Of a DNA stretch of 64,000 nt, positions 13,575-26,880 are shown piece by piece. The position numbers and the translations under genes were made by a program. Location: positions 12,635,500 through 12,699,499 of the forward strand of contig CM068316.1 in NCBI GenBank assembly GCA_034766995.1. The letters are read 5' to 3'. The stretch's first letter is position 1. Each line of letters starts with the position of its first letter. This stretch comes from Acanthacorydalis orientalis (lineage: Eukaryota; Arthropoda; Insecta; Megaloptera; Corydalidae). A model generated the notes under the pieces. That model made no database searches, was not told the origin of the DNA, and saw only the letters and a list, made by a program, of their open reading frames with translations.

Positions 13575-13768
13575 TCTCCTATTGATGCATTGTCCGGATG
13601 TTCTCCATTTTTTTTGTATCAGTCTGTTTGTCCTCTACTACTAATTTCAGTACGTGTGTGCCACATCTTCAGGCAGATTTTAGAGACTTTATATATTCAG
13701 AAACTCGGAAATACAGCTCAGATAATCCAAAAGGGACGAAGGCCATCAGAATAATGCATTATTATTGA
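13575..13768. repeat. MITE family B copy
   Basis: Right arm GATAATCCAAAAGGGACGAA-GGCCATCAGAATAATGCAT is inverted relative to a diverged left arm starting GATGCATTGTCCGGATG. The interior CAGTACGTGTGTGCCACATC matches the interior of the copy at 37.5 kb. A (TA)n tract borders its left side. Confidence 0.55.
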
Positions 13769-15451
13769 AATTGGAAAAAAAAGATGTTGAACAGAAGATT
13801 TATACCTGTACATGAAAAATAAAAGGTTGGAAAATCTGGCTAAAATCTGGTGAGAAATTAGCAGCCATTATCACAGAATCGAATTCAATTAATTAACAGT
13901 TCGAACATTAATAAAGAATGTTAATATTTTCATTAAACATCAACGTTTTCTTTTACTGTAATTATTTGTAATTTTGAATTAGAGTAGAAACAGTTCGCTC
14001 TATTGTATATACTCGATTGATACTAATTCCATAAATCTTGTGTGTCCAAACAATCAGGTAACATGGCTATGTTGAATGAAGAAGTTGTGACACTGATCTA
14101 TGCGTACAATATGCTAATCTTCCTTAGACTACGTTAAAAAACAAAACGATTTCTTAATGGCTGTGACAATTTATCGAAATTACGAATTATATGGTCTTTT
14201 AGTAGATGTGGAATTCGAATATTGAATGAGGTTTCGAAATTTTTAGTTGTGCAAAATGTGAATGAACCCAAAAAAACATATTTTTTAATTATTTGTATAA
14301 TTAATCAGTGACATCGCACAAGCAAAATTTGGAATGTATATTTTCAATTATATTCTACGTGTTTCCCCCTTGTAGTCCGTATGTTTACAGCAAGAGAACT
14401 CTGAGAATATTGAACTGTTTTTATCGCAACACGTCTAGACTGGCAAACATTACGTCATGTTTTCCATTCAGATGGAAAGTAAAAAACATACTTTTGTTCT
14501 CTTAATATAATACAGTTTTAGATATTTATAAACAATAGAGAAAATGTATCCATATAATGTCTAAACTGTTTTAGTTCTTTATGTACGAGTATACTTATCG
14601 AATACATTGTTCAGGAATAATGTGTGTGGACTAGGCTTTACCATTTTGTAACGCGTAAAGAAGTTGATAAGATATAATATTTGCCCAAATAACTAGTAGA
14701 GTATTCAAGACGTCGGCATATACACATGTGTAATCTACTGTTTTCGTACCTTTAGAAAATACTAATAGAACATGGTATTTTCTTTTACGCATGTATGTAG
14801 TTTTGTATTTTGATTCGTCTCACTGATTGGTTATTATATACTGTACTTTTAGTGGCCATAGTACAAGATATCGATATTGTATAAAATTGCACAATTATAC
14901 GGAGTTCATTTTTAGATAAAATACTGTGTAGACTCAACAACCAATCATACACAAGAATCGAAGAACAAATCTTCAAAAGTGCATAAAAACAAATTAAATA
15001 CACCATGTTATTTGATAAAAATACGGAAATTAATAAATTAGACGTTATTATGTACCAACGTCATAAAAGACTGATTTTCAATATATTTTCAGATCTTATC
15101 ATACCTATTTACTAGTCTGATATCCTTTCTATATTTCTTAACTCAAACAGTTATTTATTTGATCTACATATTGTTCTGTCTTTTTACAGTATACTCTGGT
15201 TATATTCATTTCAAAAACTTGATTCAGGTGATTGTTTGTCATTAATACTGATTGTCGTATCCATTCTGTTCTTTATGTGCCCCTTTTTGATACTCGCAAT
15301 ATACATCTTGCCAGATATTTTTGCACTTTCCGTAATCACTGATTTTTTTTTCCATTAAAGACATGTGTTTGATTTTTGTCGATAATAATAATTAGAATAC
15401 TTTAACAAATTATTTTTTTTCTCATTTGAAGATTTTAATATTCTAATAACA

Positions 15452-15453
<2 letters not shown>
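13769..15453. other. AT-rich spacer
   Basis: No gene, transposon or repeat recognised. Confidence 0.5.
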
Positions 15454-15494
<41 letters not shown>

Positions 15495-15503
15495 TACATA
15501 TAT
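15454..15503. repeat. (TA)n microsatellite
   Basis: TA tract with CATA interruptions at the right end. Confidence 0.88.
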
Positions 15504-15848
15504 TTGATTGTCGCTTATGCGCGTTTCAATGGTAATTTTATTCTCTAAGTGCTAATATACAAACTTTTCAAGTCTACACTGTCAGAACTGTACAGTAACG
15601 ATTAGTATATTTTTGTTGAATAATTCGTTACTAAATTTTCGATTTAAATGTACTGGAGCATGTCGTGCAGGTAAACTTCATTCCATTTAATTTTTCTAAA
15701 AAATCTATAATGAATAATCGATTCTTTATTATAAGTTTATCCAAGTAAACATATTTCATAGTTTTTTCAATTAATAGCCATTTATTCCAATTTTCTTTAA
15801 ACAAACCTATTTTCGTTTGTATCCATTATTTTCTTGTTTTTTTTTCTT

Positions 15849-15891
15849 ATATATATATATATATATATATATTAGTATTCTATTCTGCAAC

Positions 15892-15981
<90 letters not shown>

Positions 15982-15998
15982 CAGAATCGAATACTAAT
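15849..15998. repeat. (TA)n core with flanking 20 bp inverted repeats
   Basis: ATTAGTATTCTATTCTGCAA at 15871-15890 is the inverse of TTGCAGAATCGAATACTAAT at 15979-15998 apart from one base. Between the arms is almost pure TA. A further (TA)12 lies just left, at 15849-15872. Confidence 0.75.
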
Positions 15999-16235
15999 CT
16001 ATTTTTTTTTTTATTTCCTTGCTTATGAAAAGTGACGTAAATTCATACCTAACATGTGCAAGAATGAATTACAATTTCGCATCCTAGAACCATGCCTTTC
16101 TTTGTATATGCCTTCAGCAAGAGACTCAAGCAGGAATATGCGACAGGTGATGTTAGTTTAACAGGTAATTTTGTTCTAAAAAGGACCTCTGTCACCAAAA
16201 TGATTTATCTTAAACAGGCACTATATGTTTTTTGT

Positions 16236-16270
16236 TATATATATATATATATAATATATATATATATATG
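16236..16270. repeat. (TA)n microsatellite
   Basis: TA tract with one AA slip. Confidence 0.85.
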
Positions 16271-16874
16271 AGTTTTATTCCATGTTAATTTTCCACTAGA
16301 ATACTAATAACCAGACTACTAATGTATACTTTTTCATAGAATAAAAATGATTCATAGGAGTATATATCATAAAAGTACTTTTAAAAAACTAAAAATTAAA
16401 TTAAATTTGAACTCGTGAAAAGTGTGTCAGGATGTCGACAATGTGTTACGATTTCAAAACGTCGTGTTTATGAGAATGCCAACTTTTGTTAAGAAATCGA
16501 TAGTCTTAAATATTCAATTCATTGATACTGATTATATTTTTATTCAGCTGTGGGAATAAATTTCGACAGCAATTATTAAATTTTGTCGAAAGAAACTTTG
16601 AAAGAAGATTTTATTAAGTATGTAAAATCTAAAACATATTTAAAAAAATGAATTTGAACGTACTTTTATTATTTTAATTAATAATATTTTTTTTAATATT
16701 AAGTATGTCTAACGTAAAATAAATAAAACAAAATGAATTATGAAAATAATTAACAACTTTAATTTTTCGATTTATTTATTATTGAAATTGAATTTATATT
16801 AACTTGGATAATTTTTGCTTCATTTAACTTTTTAATTGTATATTACTATGGGAATTGTATGTGTGTTCATATGT

Positions 16875-16879
<5 letters not shown>

Positions 16880-16913
<34 letters not shown>
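16880..16913. repeat. (TA)n microsatellite
   Basis: TA tract ending beside GAGGGGGG. Confidence 0.85.
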
Positions 16914-16914
<1 letters not shown>

Positions 16915-17324
16915 GAGGGGGGCATTACGTGCGTGTGCATAAAATATTTGTTTGTTCTTTAATAATTAATCAAATTTGGGATTCTACGTTGTAGAACTTA
17001 ATGAAATATTTATGTAACCAAACATTGTTTAATGTAAAAGCTCAACCAAGAATCATAAACCATAAATGTCATACTTACATCAATTACCTGTTCGTTTTAA
17101 TGACGCATAATAAATACGAATCAATAGAATATGTATTGTTCTTGATAATACAAAATCTTAAATTTATTTATATATATATATATTAACTCAAGTGAAACAG
17201 GGATAGTTCCAGTAAATTTTTAATTGTAAAATAGTTGATGTAATGAAACAGAGGAAAAAAAATTCTAATATTAGTAGGCTTATTTTCTCAGTTTCTGTGA
17301 GCCACTATGTACGTTGGTCGTTTC

Positions 17325-17935
17325 GCTAAATTTTTGGGTAAATGAAGAAGTCACACGGGGTCAAGTCCGGAGAATAGGGTGGATGAGGAATCGATTCGAA
17401 GCCTAATTCATGCAGTTTTCTTATTGCGAACGTCGATTTGTAGTACGGCGCGTTGTTTTTGTAAAAGAACACTTTTGTGTGCGTTGGCTGTTTTTATTTC
17501 AGCTCTTCTTTCAAACGATCCAAATAATGTTGCATAATAGGCTCCTGTTATTTTCCCCTTGGTTAAATCGATCAAGATGATTTCTTGAGAATCCTAAATA
17601 AACAGTGGCCGTCACCTTTCCAGCCGACGAAACTGTATTCGTCTTCTTCGGCGCACTTCACCAGTCATTTTCCATTACTTGACTGCTGCTCGACTTAGGT
17701 ATGTAGTGATGGATCCATATTTCATCCACTGTGACGAATCGACGCAAATAGCCAGCTCGTTCTTTCTATTTTTGTGGCAACTGCTACAATGCTCGTTTCA
17801 AATATCTGTATAATGTGAACAACATGTCGCTTCTGGATGAAATTTCACTCATGCTAGTTTGAAAAGTGACCTTTGATAGCCGTGACGTTAAATAAATGGT
17901 GCCACCATATCATAGAAATTTACCAAACTTATCTA
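17325..17935 (-). mobile_element. Second copy of the same mariner family, internally deleted
   Basis: On the minus strand the copy begins with the same terminal sequence as the 6.9 kb element (GATAAGTTTGGTAAATTTC, right end near 17925) and the same 5' leader. It then jumps from the N-terminal region directly to the catalytic core (LRRFVTVDEIWIHHYIPKS). It continues through SPDLTPCDFFIYPK and stops there, near 17330, without a recognised 3' repeat. The deletion removes roughly the middle of the HTH domain and linker. It also carries frameshifts. Confidence 0.82.
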
Positions 17936-19253
17936 ACGACCCATGTGTGTATATATTTCGAACTTTCAAATATGATTTGACGAAATCTATAAAACAATTT
18001 TTAATCGAAATAAAAATGGATAAAAAAGATTATTCGTTGATATAATTATTTGTTCTTTGAATTGAATTTGTTTTCTGTATTATGTGATTAGATTAATTGT
18101 TGATAATTTGTTTGACCTAAATCTGTCAGAATTTATCTTTTATTTAATGTATAGTTCCATCAGGTATAAAATATTGTATACATAATGATATCTATTTCGT
18201 GCAATTCGTGTTAATTAATTTCTTGGTTTTGTATGATACATTTAATTATTTTACTAGATATTGATTACTTATTCATCATATATATATATACACACATATA
18301 TATAGTCTTATTTTATAGCTAGTTTGAGAATCAGTCTTTAAAGTAAACGTAATGTTTTATGTAATTTCTGACTATAGTTTTCATACTTTTTTTGCGCGCA
18401 TTCAAGTGTATACTATAGTCCCTTATCATTGTACGCCGAGACGTTTTTCAATTGGTTTAGTAATCGAGCTTGCATCACTCCATCTTCCATTTTATAGTCA
18501 TAAATATTTGCTTCCTGTTAAATATTGTATAATGGCTCATGTGCTCGTTTAGTATACGCTTCACAAAATACATATTTATAGTTATTTATCATCGTCTGTT
18601 GATGTTAAGTATTTACTTTATATTCAATTTAAACTTATTGTTCATTAACAAACAGTTCTCCGCATTGCAATATATTTTAAACATATAGTTTATTTTCTCT
18701 TTGTCATATATACACACGACAGAGTTCAAAAGTAAGATTTTCTATTTTTAATTTTGAATACAGTAAATGTTACATTAAGACACGAGTTTGGTTGTACGTA
18801 TTTAGTTTATTTGTCGATGTAGTTTACATGTCTATCGATGCATTTAGAGCAGTAGACCAGTAATAAATATCTGGATAATAAAATAATATTTCTTAAAAAT
18901 GTAGTCATCGTTTAACTGTTTTTTAAACCGGCAACTGGCCTGATCACAAGTTGAATTCATTGTGAGATCACATGAAGTGAAATTCTCCAAAAAAAAACTG
19001 TGTACATGTCTTCAAGATAGCCACAGTTACCTTTACCTAGTTTTGTCGTTCTCTCGACTTTCTTTAAAGAGTGAGCTAAGATGCTTCCAGATCATTTAAT
19101 TTGCTGCACTCTCGGGATTTTAATGGAACATTTGGTTCAGAGGAGGTTAAATAAAGACTACGGGCGAAAAATACACAGAAAATGTGGCCAAATCTAACCC
19201 ATTTGTCTACTTTATTGTATCTTGTTTATAAATAAATTGAAATAAATAGGAAA

Positions 19254-19254
<1 letters not shown>

Positions 19255-19303
<49 letters not shown>
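19255..19303. repeat. (TA)n microsatellite
   Basis: Pure TA tract. Confidence 0.9.
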
Positions 19304-19307
<4 letters not shown>

Positions 19308-19759
19308 TTGAATGTATATTCAAACAAAACTTAAATTACAAAATAATGTATAGTTTAGAATTACAGATTTTGGTTAATATCTCTTTGAATTTTAATTTAA
19401 TTTATAATGTTCCTATCTTCGTTTTCAATAAAAAAAAAGTGATTAAATATTTATTTCTATAATATTTATTCAAACTAATTGAACTGCGTATAGTCATAAA
19501 TTACGATCAAAGACAAAATTTGAATAAAAATAAATGTCCTTTATTCAGCATTCATTTTCGGTTATTTTGTTTGAGAAGCTTATGAAATTTAATTTTTCAC
19601 ATATTTGGAGACAGTGAAATTCCTTTAGAGATAATGATATTCTAATACACAGAAAATAATCAGGTAGAAAGTACCTTCCTAGTAATTTGGGAGGCTTAAA
19701 ACCATATTAACAACATTAAGAAAAATCGTTACAAAACTGTATATTCAGCGGGATGATAT

Positions 19760-19819
19760 CAACGTCACGTTGTACCTGCGAACAGGTAAAATAAGCACGT
19801 TTTCGAAGCCCTATCGGGC
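19760..19819. other. Three consecutive short stem-loops
   Basis: CAACG-TCA-CGTTG (19760-19772), ACCTG-CGAA-CAGGT (19774-19787) and GCCC-TATC-GGGC (19808-19819). The segment is GC-richer than its surroundings. Function unknown. Confidence 0.5.
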
Positions 19820-20281
19820 AGGTCAGGGACAGTACTAAAACTTGATTATAACGTCATAAAACCAACAACATATTGCTAACGCAATTTATATTGTCATGTG
19901 TGACATTGCTGTTATTAATTTTTTAGAGTACGGGTTCTTGACATTGTTCGAGTAAACATTTCGTGTGTAATACAATTTAGTGTGTATCTACCTTTCTGGT
20001 CAATACTCGTTTATAAATTTATAGCGATTAGATGTGGTAAATAATTTATTTTGTTAACAATACAAATAAATAGTTCATGGGCTGACTAATACGTTTTAAA
20101 CATAAAATATACGAAGTGAGGACTGTAATACTGCCATAAAAATATTTTTTCTCATATCAGAAATGCAATCAGCAGTTCATTGAACTCACAATGCAGCATT
20201 ACGGTGTGGTATAATATTCAAGGCAAGTGTACACTAGCTATTCCAGTAGTATGTGTATGTATATAAGTACGTATGTATGTT

Positions 20282-20284
<3 letters not shown>

Positions 20285-20312
<28 letters not shown>
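20285..20312. repeat. (TA)n microsatellite
   Basis: Short pure TA tract preceded by GTATGT units. Confidence 0.85.
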
Positions 20313-20464
20313 GCTTCTGTGTTTGAAATAATTTTAAACATACCAGCCATCTAGTTTTTGAAATTAATGCACTTTTATTTTATATTTTTAATTTCTTAAA
20401 ATGAAAATGTACTGTCTTCGTTCTTTTAAATAAAACGAGTTTTTATTTTTCACTATTAGTTTCG

Positions 20465-20605
20465 GATAGATTTTCGAGATTCGCCGAAGATTAAAATCTG
20501 TCTAAAAACCGCACATATGGCTTAAATAGTAATGAAGAACAGAGACTTAAGTGATCCAAAAAGATAAAGACTATCATGCACACTAAAGTGATCACAGTTA
20601 TAAAA
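20465..20605. repeat. MITE family B, right half
   Basis: Contains AGTGATCCAAAAAGATAAAG and GACTATCATGCAC, matching the right arm of the copies at 3.6 and 13.7 kb. Left arm not recognised. Confidence 0.4.
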
Positions 20606-21000
20606 ACATATACTTTTATATTTTGAAAATACATTATAATTAAATTAAAATACTATTATGTTCTTATTTATATTTACATTGATATTTATACGCTATAAAT
20701 TATTTATTTATTATAAAAATAATTCAAAAAATTTGTACAGAATCATAGTTATCCGTCAGTTATTTTTGTATACATTGTAGGAAATCTGTTTTTAATCGTT
20801 TACCGTATCATTAACTAGTCAGAACGTAAGGCGAAGTAAATCGTGTGAATTTTAAAAAAATTCCATAATGATCTAATAGCGTCTCTATTTTTGTTAAGTT
20901 ATTTTTAACAGCGTCCTAAATATGGTTTACAGTCACCGTTGTATCATAGATTTTAGTTCAGTAAATGACAAAGGAATTTAATACTTATTTTATATATTTA

Positions 21001-21010
21001 TATATATATG

Positions 21011-21074
<64 letters not shown>
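21001..21074. repeat. (TA)n microsatellite
   Basis: TA tract with TATG interruption at 21010-21018. Confidence 0.9.
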
Positions 21075-21077
<3 letters not shown>

Positions 21078-21750
21078 TAATAGAAACTATAAATTTAAAT
21101 GAAATATAATTAAATATGTTTCCTAGTATAATGATATATTTCAGTATATAAATTACTGTTTAATTTAAAATATAATTAATATTAAAATTATATTGTTTCT
21201 GTTATTATCTGTTATTATGTATATATGCTATTTTTTATTCATTATTATTTGTTTCTTTTAAATTATTGTTATATAAGTTGAATTGGCGATAATTGTTATA
21301 TAGATTAAATTAGTTCTGATATTTAAATAATTATATTTAAATTACATTTTATTATTTTTGCAAGGCGACTAAAAAACATATTAATAATATAGATTTAACA
21401 TTATGTATTTTGAGGAAATTTAAATGTAAAAACATTAATTAGAACTGTATGCTAGTTTGATCAAATGTTGTTACTATGTAAATCATTCTTTAATTTTATG
21501 TTGAATTTAAATTAAATTTTAAATATCCGTGCTCTTTAAATATCTTATTTGTCTTTAAAATCCTTACGACTGACTTAAGTAGTTTAATTTTGATTTTTAA
21601 AGAATTTAATTTAATACCATGTGTCCGTTGAGATATGACACAATTGCCTTGTTTTCCTGTACATTCAATTTCATTTTCTAATATACACATCTTAATTATT
21701 CAATATCCATTCTAAAAAATTTTATATTTGTTGTTTTATTTTCGGTCAAT

Positions 21751-21768
21751 TCTCTCTCTCTCTCTGTT

Positions 21769-21814
<46 letters not shown>
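21751..21814. repeat. (CT)n(TA)n compound microsatellite
   Basis: CT repeat with one GTTT interruption, changing directly to TA near 21793. Confidence 0.9.
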
Positions 21815-22324
21815 CACGTGTATGTAATTTTATTCCTCAAATTATTTATTTGTTTGTTATAAATTATATTTTATCGCAACGTAAGAATGGCTTGAACCAT
21901 AAAACCGATAGTTATAATCATGTTTATGAAATATGGATCAATTAATTTAAAGTACAAATGTTATCTTGTTTTATTCTTAGTACATATTTTTATTTAATTT
22001 CCGAAAATCGTTTTAAGACTGATTATGTATTTAAACATTTTTTAAATTTTAAAAAAATCAATAAGACTTCTTTACATTTATTTTATCATGTCATTTATTT
22101 ATAAACAAATTGTTTATTTATCAAAGTTTTTATATCTAATTAGTATATATATATATATATACATTCATATATAATCCATTGTTGAATTAAATCCGCCTTA
22201 ATAATTGACTACTCTTGAATATTTGGTTACAACTACTTTTTCACGTATTTGCTTAAATGTACATAGTTTCAGGCTACATTTAAATTAAAAAAAATATAAA
22301 TGAACCTTTAATTTAAAAAAAACA

Positions 22325-22530
22325 ATTTCGATGGTGGTGCCATCATGGTCAGATCACTAAGGTATGGAAAAATCTCAGATTTTTTAAATTCCTCGAACTT
22401 TTCTATATTTGATGTGTTGAGAAATAGATGGTATGACCTTCGAAATGCACATAAGCATGAATAAATTATGAATTATTAAAGATTTTTGAACAGAAAATGT
22501 TTAATGGTTCGTAGGATGAAAGAAAAGAAT
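22325..22530. repeat. MITE family A, one arm
   Basis: Right-type arm: GGTGGTGCCATCATGGTCAG, CGAAATGCACATAAGCATGA, then TGGTTCGTAGGATGAAAG and GAATTCGTTTGTG. Confidence 0.45.
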
Positions 22531-23919
22531 TCGTTTGTGTAAGTTAATATTTGATATTATGGTAACATAAAAAATAAAATTGTAAATGTCTGTGAAAGTA
22601 AGAATAATGTTACACATTAAAGATATAAATACACATTAATATTAATCTTGATGAATTTAGTAGTAAATTGATTTTATAATCAAAACATTGCAAGTAGAAT
22701 TGAATGAATTTAATGCATATTCTCTTTTTCATCTCTTTTTGTATGTTAATTTGTAAATTTTATACCGAAAATGTTTAGATTATGCGACAGTTGTTTATAT
22801 TGTAAATAATGTTTATTTATAACGAAGAGGTAACAAGAAGTTTGAACAAGATAAAAGTTTTAGAAATATGTAAATATTACAAATTTGTATATAGTATATA
22901 TATTTTATCTCTGGTTTGTTTTGAATCCTAAATTATACATTTTAGTTTTATTAAATAAGCAACACAAGGCAAATGTTGCTAATAAATCATGTATTTATAA
23001 AGTACGAATTGAATTTATTCAGGAAGTTATTTTGTTCATTTCGTAATATTTTACAAATGTAGAATTGTTATAATAAAGATAATACACTCGTATGTATAAT
23101 ACATATTTAAATTCATGTATATTAATGCATAATTAAAAAAAGCTAGAACGTACATGTTTAATATAGTTTCTACTGTGTAGAAGTATTCACCAATTTTAAT
23201 ACTTTACCAGTAGTAGAACTCAGAAAAAGAATACAGATTATATATATTACGCAATTCTGTTTTTTTAGCTTTGATATAAAATAGCTTTTATCAAGTGAGT
23301 TTTTATGTAAAATACAACGTTGAGAATTGCTAGCTTTTCAATGATATTAACACATTTTAAAATTAAATCCTCACACTAGAAAAAAGCAGATGCATGAGGA
23401 TCGAACCCAAATATCTAGGATTGTTTAAAACCATCTCTATTTTATGCAGATCATAATATTTTATGATGAATAATTCAACCGAAAATGGTATACGATTTCA
23501 ATATTTATTTATGTTTCAATGGCAGCATGTGTACAATTTTTTTTAAATATTTGACAGCATCACGTGTTGAGCTTCACATTCATTTTATACAACTGCTCAG
23601 TTATATTCATTGAGTATAATCGAAAGATTTACGACTTGACAGTCAGACATGCTGAGTAACCTTGTCCATGAATAAATGTTGATGTAGATACTGTAATAGG
23701 TTGTGTTACTTAGTCTATCAGTGTCGTCATGCATGCAACCGAATCGTAAGACGATAATATTACATATACAATATTTTTTATGATAAGTATGTGGATATAT
23801 GAGATGAATTCAAATTATTTTCGTTTATTGAACTTAGATATTGGTAAAAAACGATTGAATGCTAATTCTTATAAATTTTAATCAAATTTTATTTTTTAGA
23901 TCTAATTTTTTGTATTTAT
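22531..23919. other. AT-rich spacer
   Basis: No gene seen. A B-box-like sequence at 23395 (inverse GGTTCGATCC) does not fold into a tRNA. Confidence 0.5.
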
Positions 23920-24350
23920 TAAGTGTACAAATTAATCCGAAGCCTTTTTTTTAAATAGAAAATTAATGTTTACGGAAAAATAGAATATTTTAATCCCCAA
24001 ATATCATTCATTCTTTTATATAACTTTATTCCATGTCTGGTAACTGACAAATCCTTTATCGAAAAAAGATGACTGCTTTGACTCGATGAAAATTCGTAAA
24101 GCATTTTCGGAGCTCTTCCACTGTTTAGCATTTTTTGCATGTTTTATGCGTCACAACACTTTCCTCCAAAGCTGAATAAAATATTCCCGCAGCTTCGGCT
24201 GAATTTTTTTCAACTGGAATGCGAAAAGTATGCAATGCTTAATATGCTGCTTCGGAAGCCATAATTTTCACTACTGTTTTTGTGAGGTAATGCTAATTAC
24301 CTGGCCAAGATATATAATGTTTTTAAATGTTAAGGTTGGCAGTTCAAGAT
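23920..24350 (-). mobile_element. Repeat C copy 2
   Basis: Aligns by eye with 4735-5160 over its whole length, including GTACAAATTAATCCG at the left and TGCATGTTTTATGCGTCACA in the middle, with scattered substitutions and small gaps. The open stretch of copy 1 is broken here. Confidence 0.55.
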
Positions 24351-24476
24351 CCTAAAATGATAAGGAAATATTTTAGTTTAAAGGCACAGAATTAATTCCG
24401 CCATCTAATAGTTTTGCAAAAACATTTTAAGTATTTTTTTAAAAAAGTATTTTTAAGACTTTAAATTGGTCATTTA

Positions 24477-24479
<3 letters not shown>

Positions 24480-24548
<69 letters not shown>
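24480..24548. repeat. (TA)n(TG)n microsatellite
   Basis: TA tract of about 48 bp passing into TG repeats. Confidence 0.9.
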
Positions 24549-25580
24549 TTGATATTTCCTTGTTAAATAATTGTTATAACCGTTGCTCATTAATAGGCAA
24601 CAGGTACGTTTAACCGCTTTGTATATAAATCTTTAATTATAAGTTATGCAAGTAATACATGTATTAAATATGAAATAAATAAAAATTTTAAATATAACAT
24701 GTATAAATACCTAAAAACAATACAAACATATTCACACTTTATTTAAAGTACACATAAACTTCATGCTTTAATTAAAATTATGATAATTTAGACATGTTTA
24801 TGTTTCTGGATATCCAGTATAGTTCTTTTTTATTATATCTTCTACCTGTTCGAAAAAATGGGGTTTACCAACAATTAACCAAAAAATAAAGTTTTTGGAA
24901 AAAAACTAAATGTATTTGTTATATCCAGTAAATGAGCTCGATATAAACGTGAAATCTTATATGGGAATGTACATGTACTAGAATTTGCGAACATTCACTT
25001 GCTACAGTCCGTGACCTTGTTATATCCGTGATTGTCGTAACCGAGTTCGACTGTAAGCAAAAACAAACAGCCGTTTTTATATTTTTGTCTATGAATGAAA
25101 AAATGTGAACCCTTTGAAAAATATTCGAACCATTTTAATAATGTAAGTACATTATAAATTAAAAGAAAGGGTACAACTGGAGACATGTAGGTAATAGATT
25201 ATACAAAGCAGGTGTTCTTCGATTCTGGTTTTGTCGGATATTTCTCTTGCGTCCATGAATATAAATTGAATAGAAGTCGATCTTATAAAATGTGAAGGCA
25301 TTGCACAAGAGTAGAATTATGAATGAACTACAGCTTCAGGAATACGTTTTAAATTATTTATTGGTAGTTGATATGAAGATTGAAATGTTATATAAAATAT
25401 AATATAATGTTATATATAAAATAATTTATTATCAAAATGAAATATTTCTACAGTAGTGTATATTGATTTTTTTTAATAAATTGAATCAGTTTGTGTAATA
25501 ATTGTAAATTTACATATTGCGCTTTTATCGTGCCAATTGATCAAATAGCTTATTAAAAATATAAATTGTATCATCTATTG

Positions 25581-25640
<60 letters not shown>

Positions 25641-26074
25641 AGTTGTTACTAGAATGAAAAATATCAAAGTGAAGTATTTACATCAGGTTTTATCCAGTAA
25701 TCTATAATCGTACAATGTCAATAACTTTATATAAAATTGTGTTTTATTCATTTTCATATTTTTTTATTCGACTTTGAAATAATAGACTGAGAAATATAGT
25801 TAAAATATTTCGTTTGTATATAACAATGTGATCGTATCGAATTTCATATCAGCTGTGTGTTTTAAAGTACATCAATTTTATTTATGTGCTATTTTTTTGG
25901 ACATTTAATTTAAACAAAGCTGTTTAAACGTTATAAAACTATTTTTTTATTCAACATCTAATCTTTCATAACTATATTTAGAATCGTGGCTAAATTCTCT
26001 GTCACATACATGTTAATACTTTAAACAGAATATGTACATTTGAAAATGATGGTATTGCTATATTAACTCTCTTA
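24549..26074. other. AT-rich spacer
   Basis: Apart from the listed TA tract, nothing recognised. Confidence 0.5.
25581..25638. repeat. (TA)n microsatellite
   Basis: Pure TA tract after one TATG unit. Confidence 0.9.
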
Positions 26075-26240
26075 TTGTGAGAATGATTGAATTCTCATCG
26101 AAATATGCTTAAGCAACAATAATATTGATCAATAATCTCATTCATTGGTTAGAAAAAATGTGTGGGTTATGAGGCGAGTGAAATATTCATTTATAAAAAT
26201 GAATTTAGTCACAGTAACGAAACTGTATTCAGTAAATTTT
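26075..26240. repeat. MITE family A, one arm
   Basis: Right-type arm: ATCGAAATATGCTTAAGCAA, GGGTTATGAGGCGAGTGAAA and GAATTTAGTCACAGTAACG. Confidence 0.5.
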
Positions 26241-26544
26241 TTGTAATTAATAATGCAAGTTATTACAGTTATTTACTTAAAACATTTAAAATGTTTACAT
26301 GTTGAAGAGTTTATTTAATGTAGTGATCCTGATGAGAAAACATTTCTGTTCAGAATCATCACTATGTTAAATTAATTGCACAATATTTATCTTTTAATTT
26401 TTAAATTAATGAAGATGTATAAGTAACTATCATCCAGCTAACAATAATAGTTCTTATTATATTTCAAATCATGAAATAATTTCATAAATTCATTTTTTAT
26501 TCCCGTAAACTATACAAACGTTTTCCAGTTAAAAATGTTGAATC

Positions 26545-26880
26545 ATTTATTAATAATTATTTTTGATTATTACTATGAACATTTCGATGACAATGCTATC
26601 TTGCTCAAATCGCTAGCACTGAGAAAAATCGCTACGTTAAAAAATACAGACACTTGTTTAAAAGTGTACCTCATGTATAAATTGTTTTGTGGCTCAGTGC
26701 TATAAGGATAAAAACATGGCCGTAAAAGTGCTCATAAACAACAATAATCATTTATTAAATATTTTTGATGACACTCCGTTTTTTTTTTGATGTATATAAG
26801 AGTGAAAATTCGTTTATGACCGTGAATTTAATCACAGTACTAAAACTATATTGCATAAAATATTTTTTTTTAAGTTAACG
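26545..26880. repeat. MITE family A, two arms
   Basis: Left arm has ATTTCGATGACAATGCTATC; right arm has CATAAACAACAATAATCATT, AAAATTCGTTTATGACCG and GAATTTAATCACAGTACTA. The arms are inverted relative to one another. Confidence 0.5.

Larger units (their letters stand above)
17936..22324. other. AT-rich spacer with microsatellites
   Basis: Apart from listed tracts, the stem-loop cluster and a family B half-element, nothing is recognised. A moderately GC-rich patch at 18930-19190 has no readable protein. Confidence 0.5.

Noticed and set aside
23390..23470. tRNA gene on the minus strand
   Set aside because: Only a B-box-like GGTTCGATCC and a following T-run are present; acceptor and anticodon stems do not pair.
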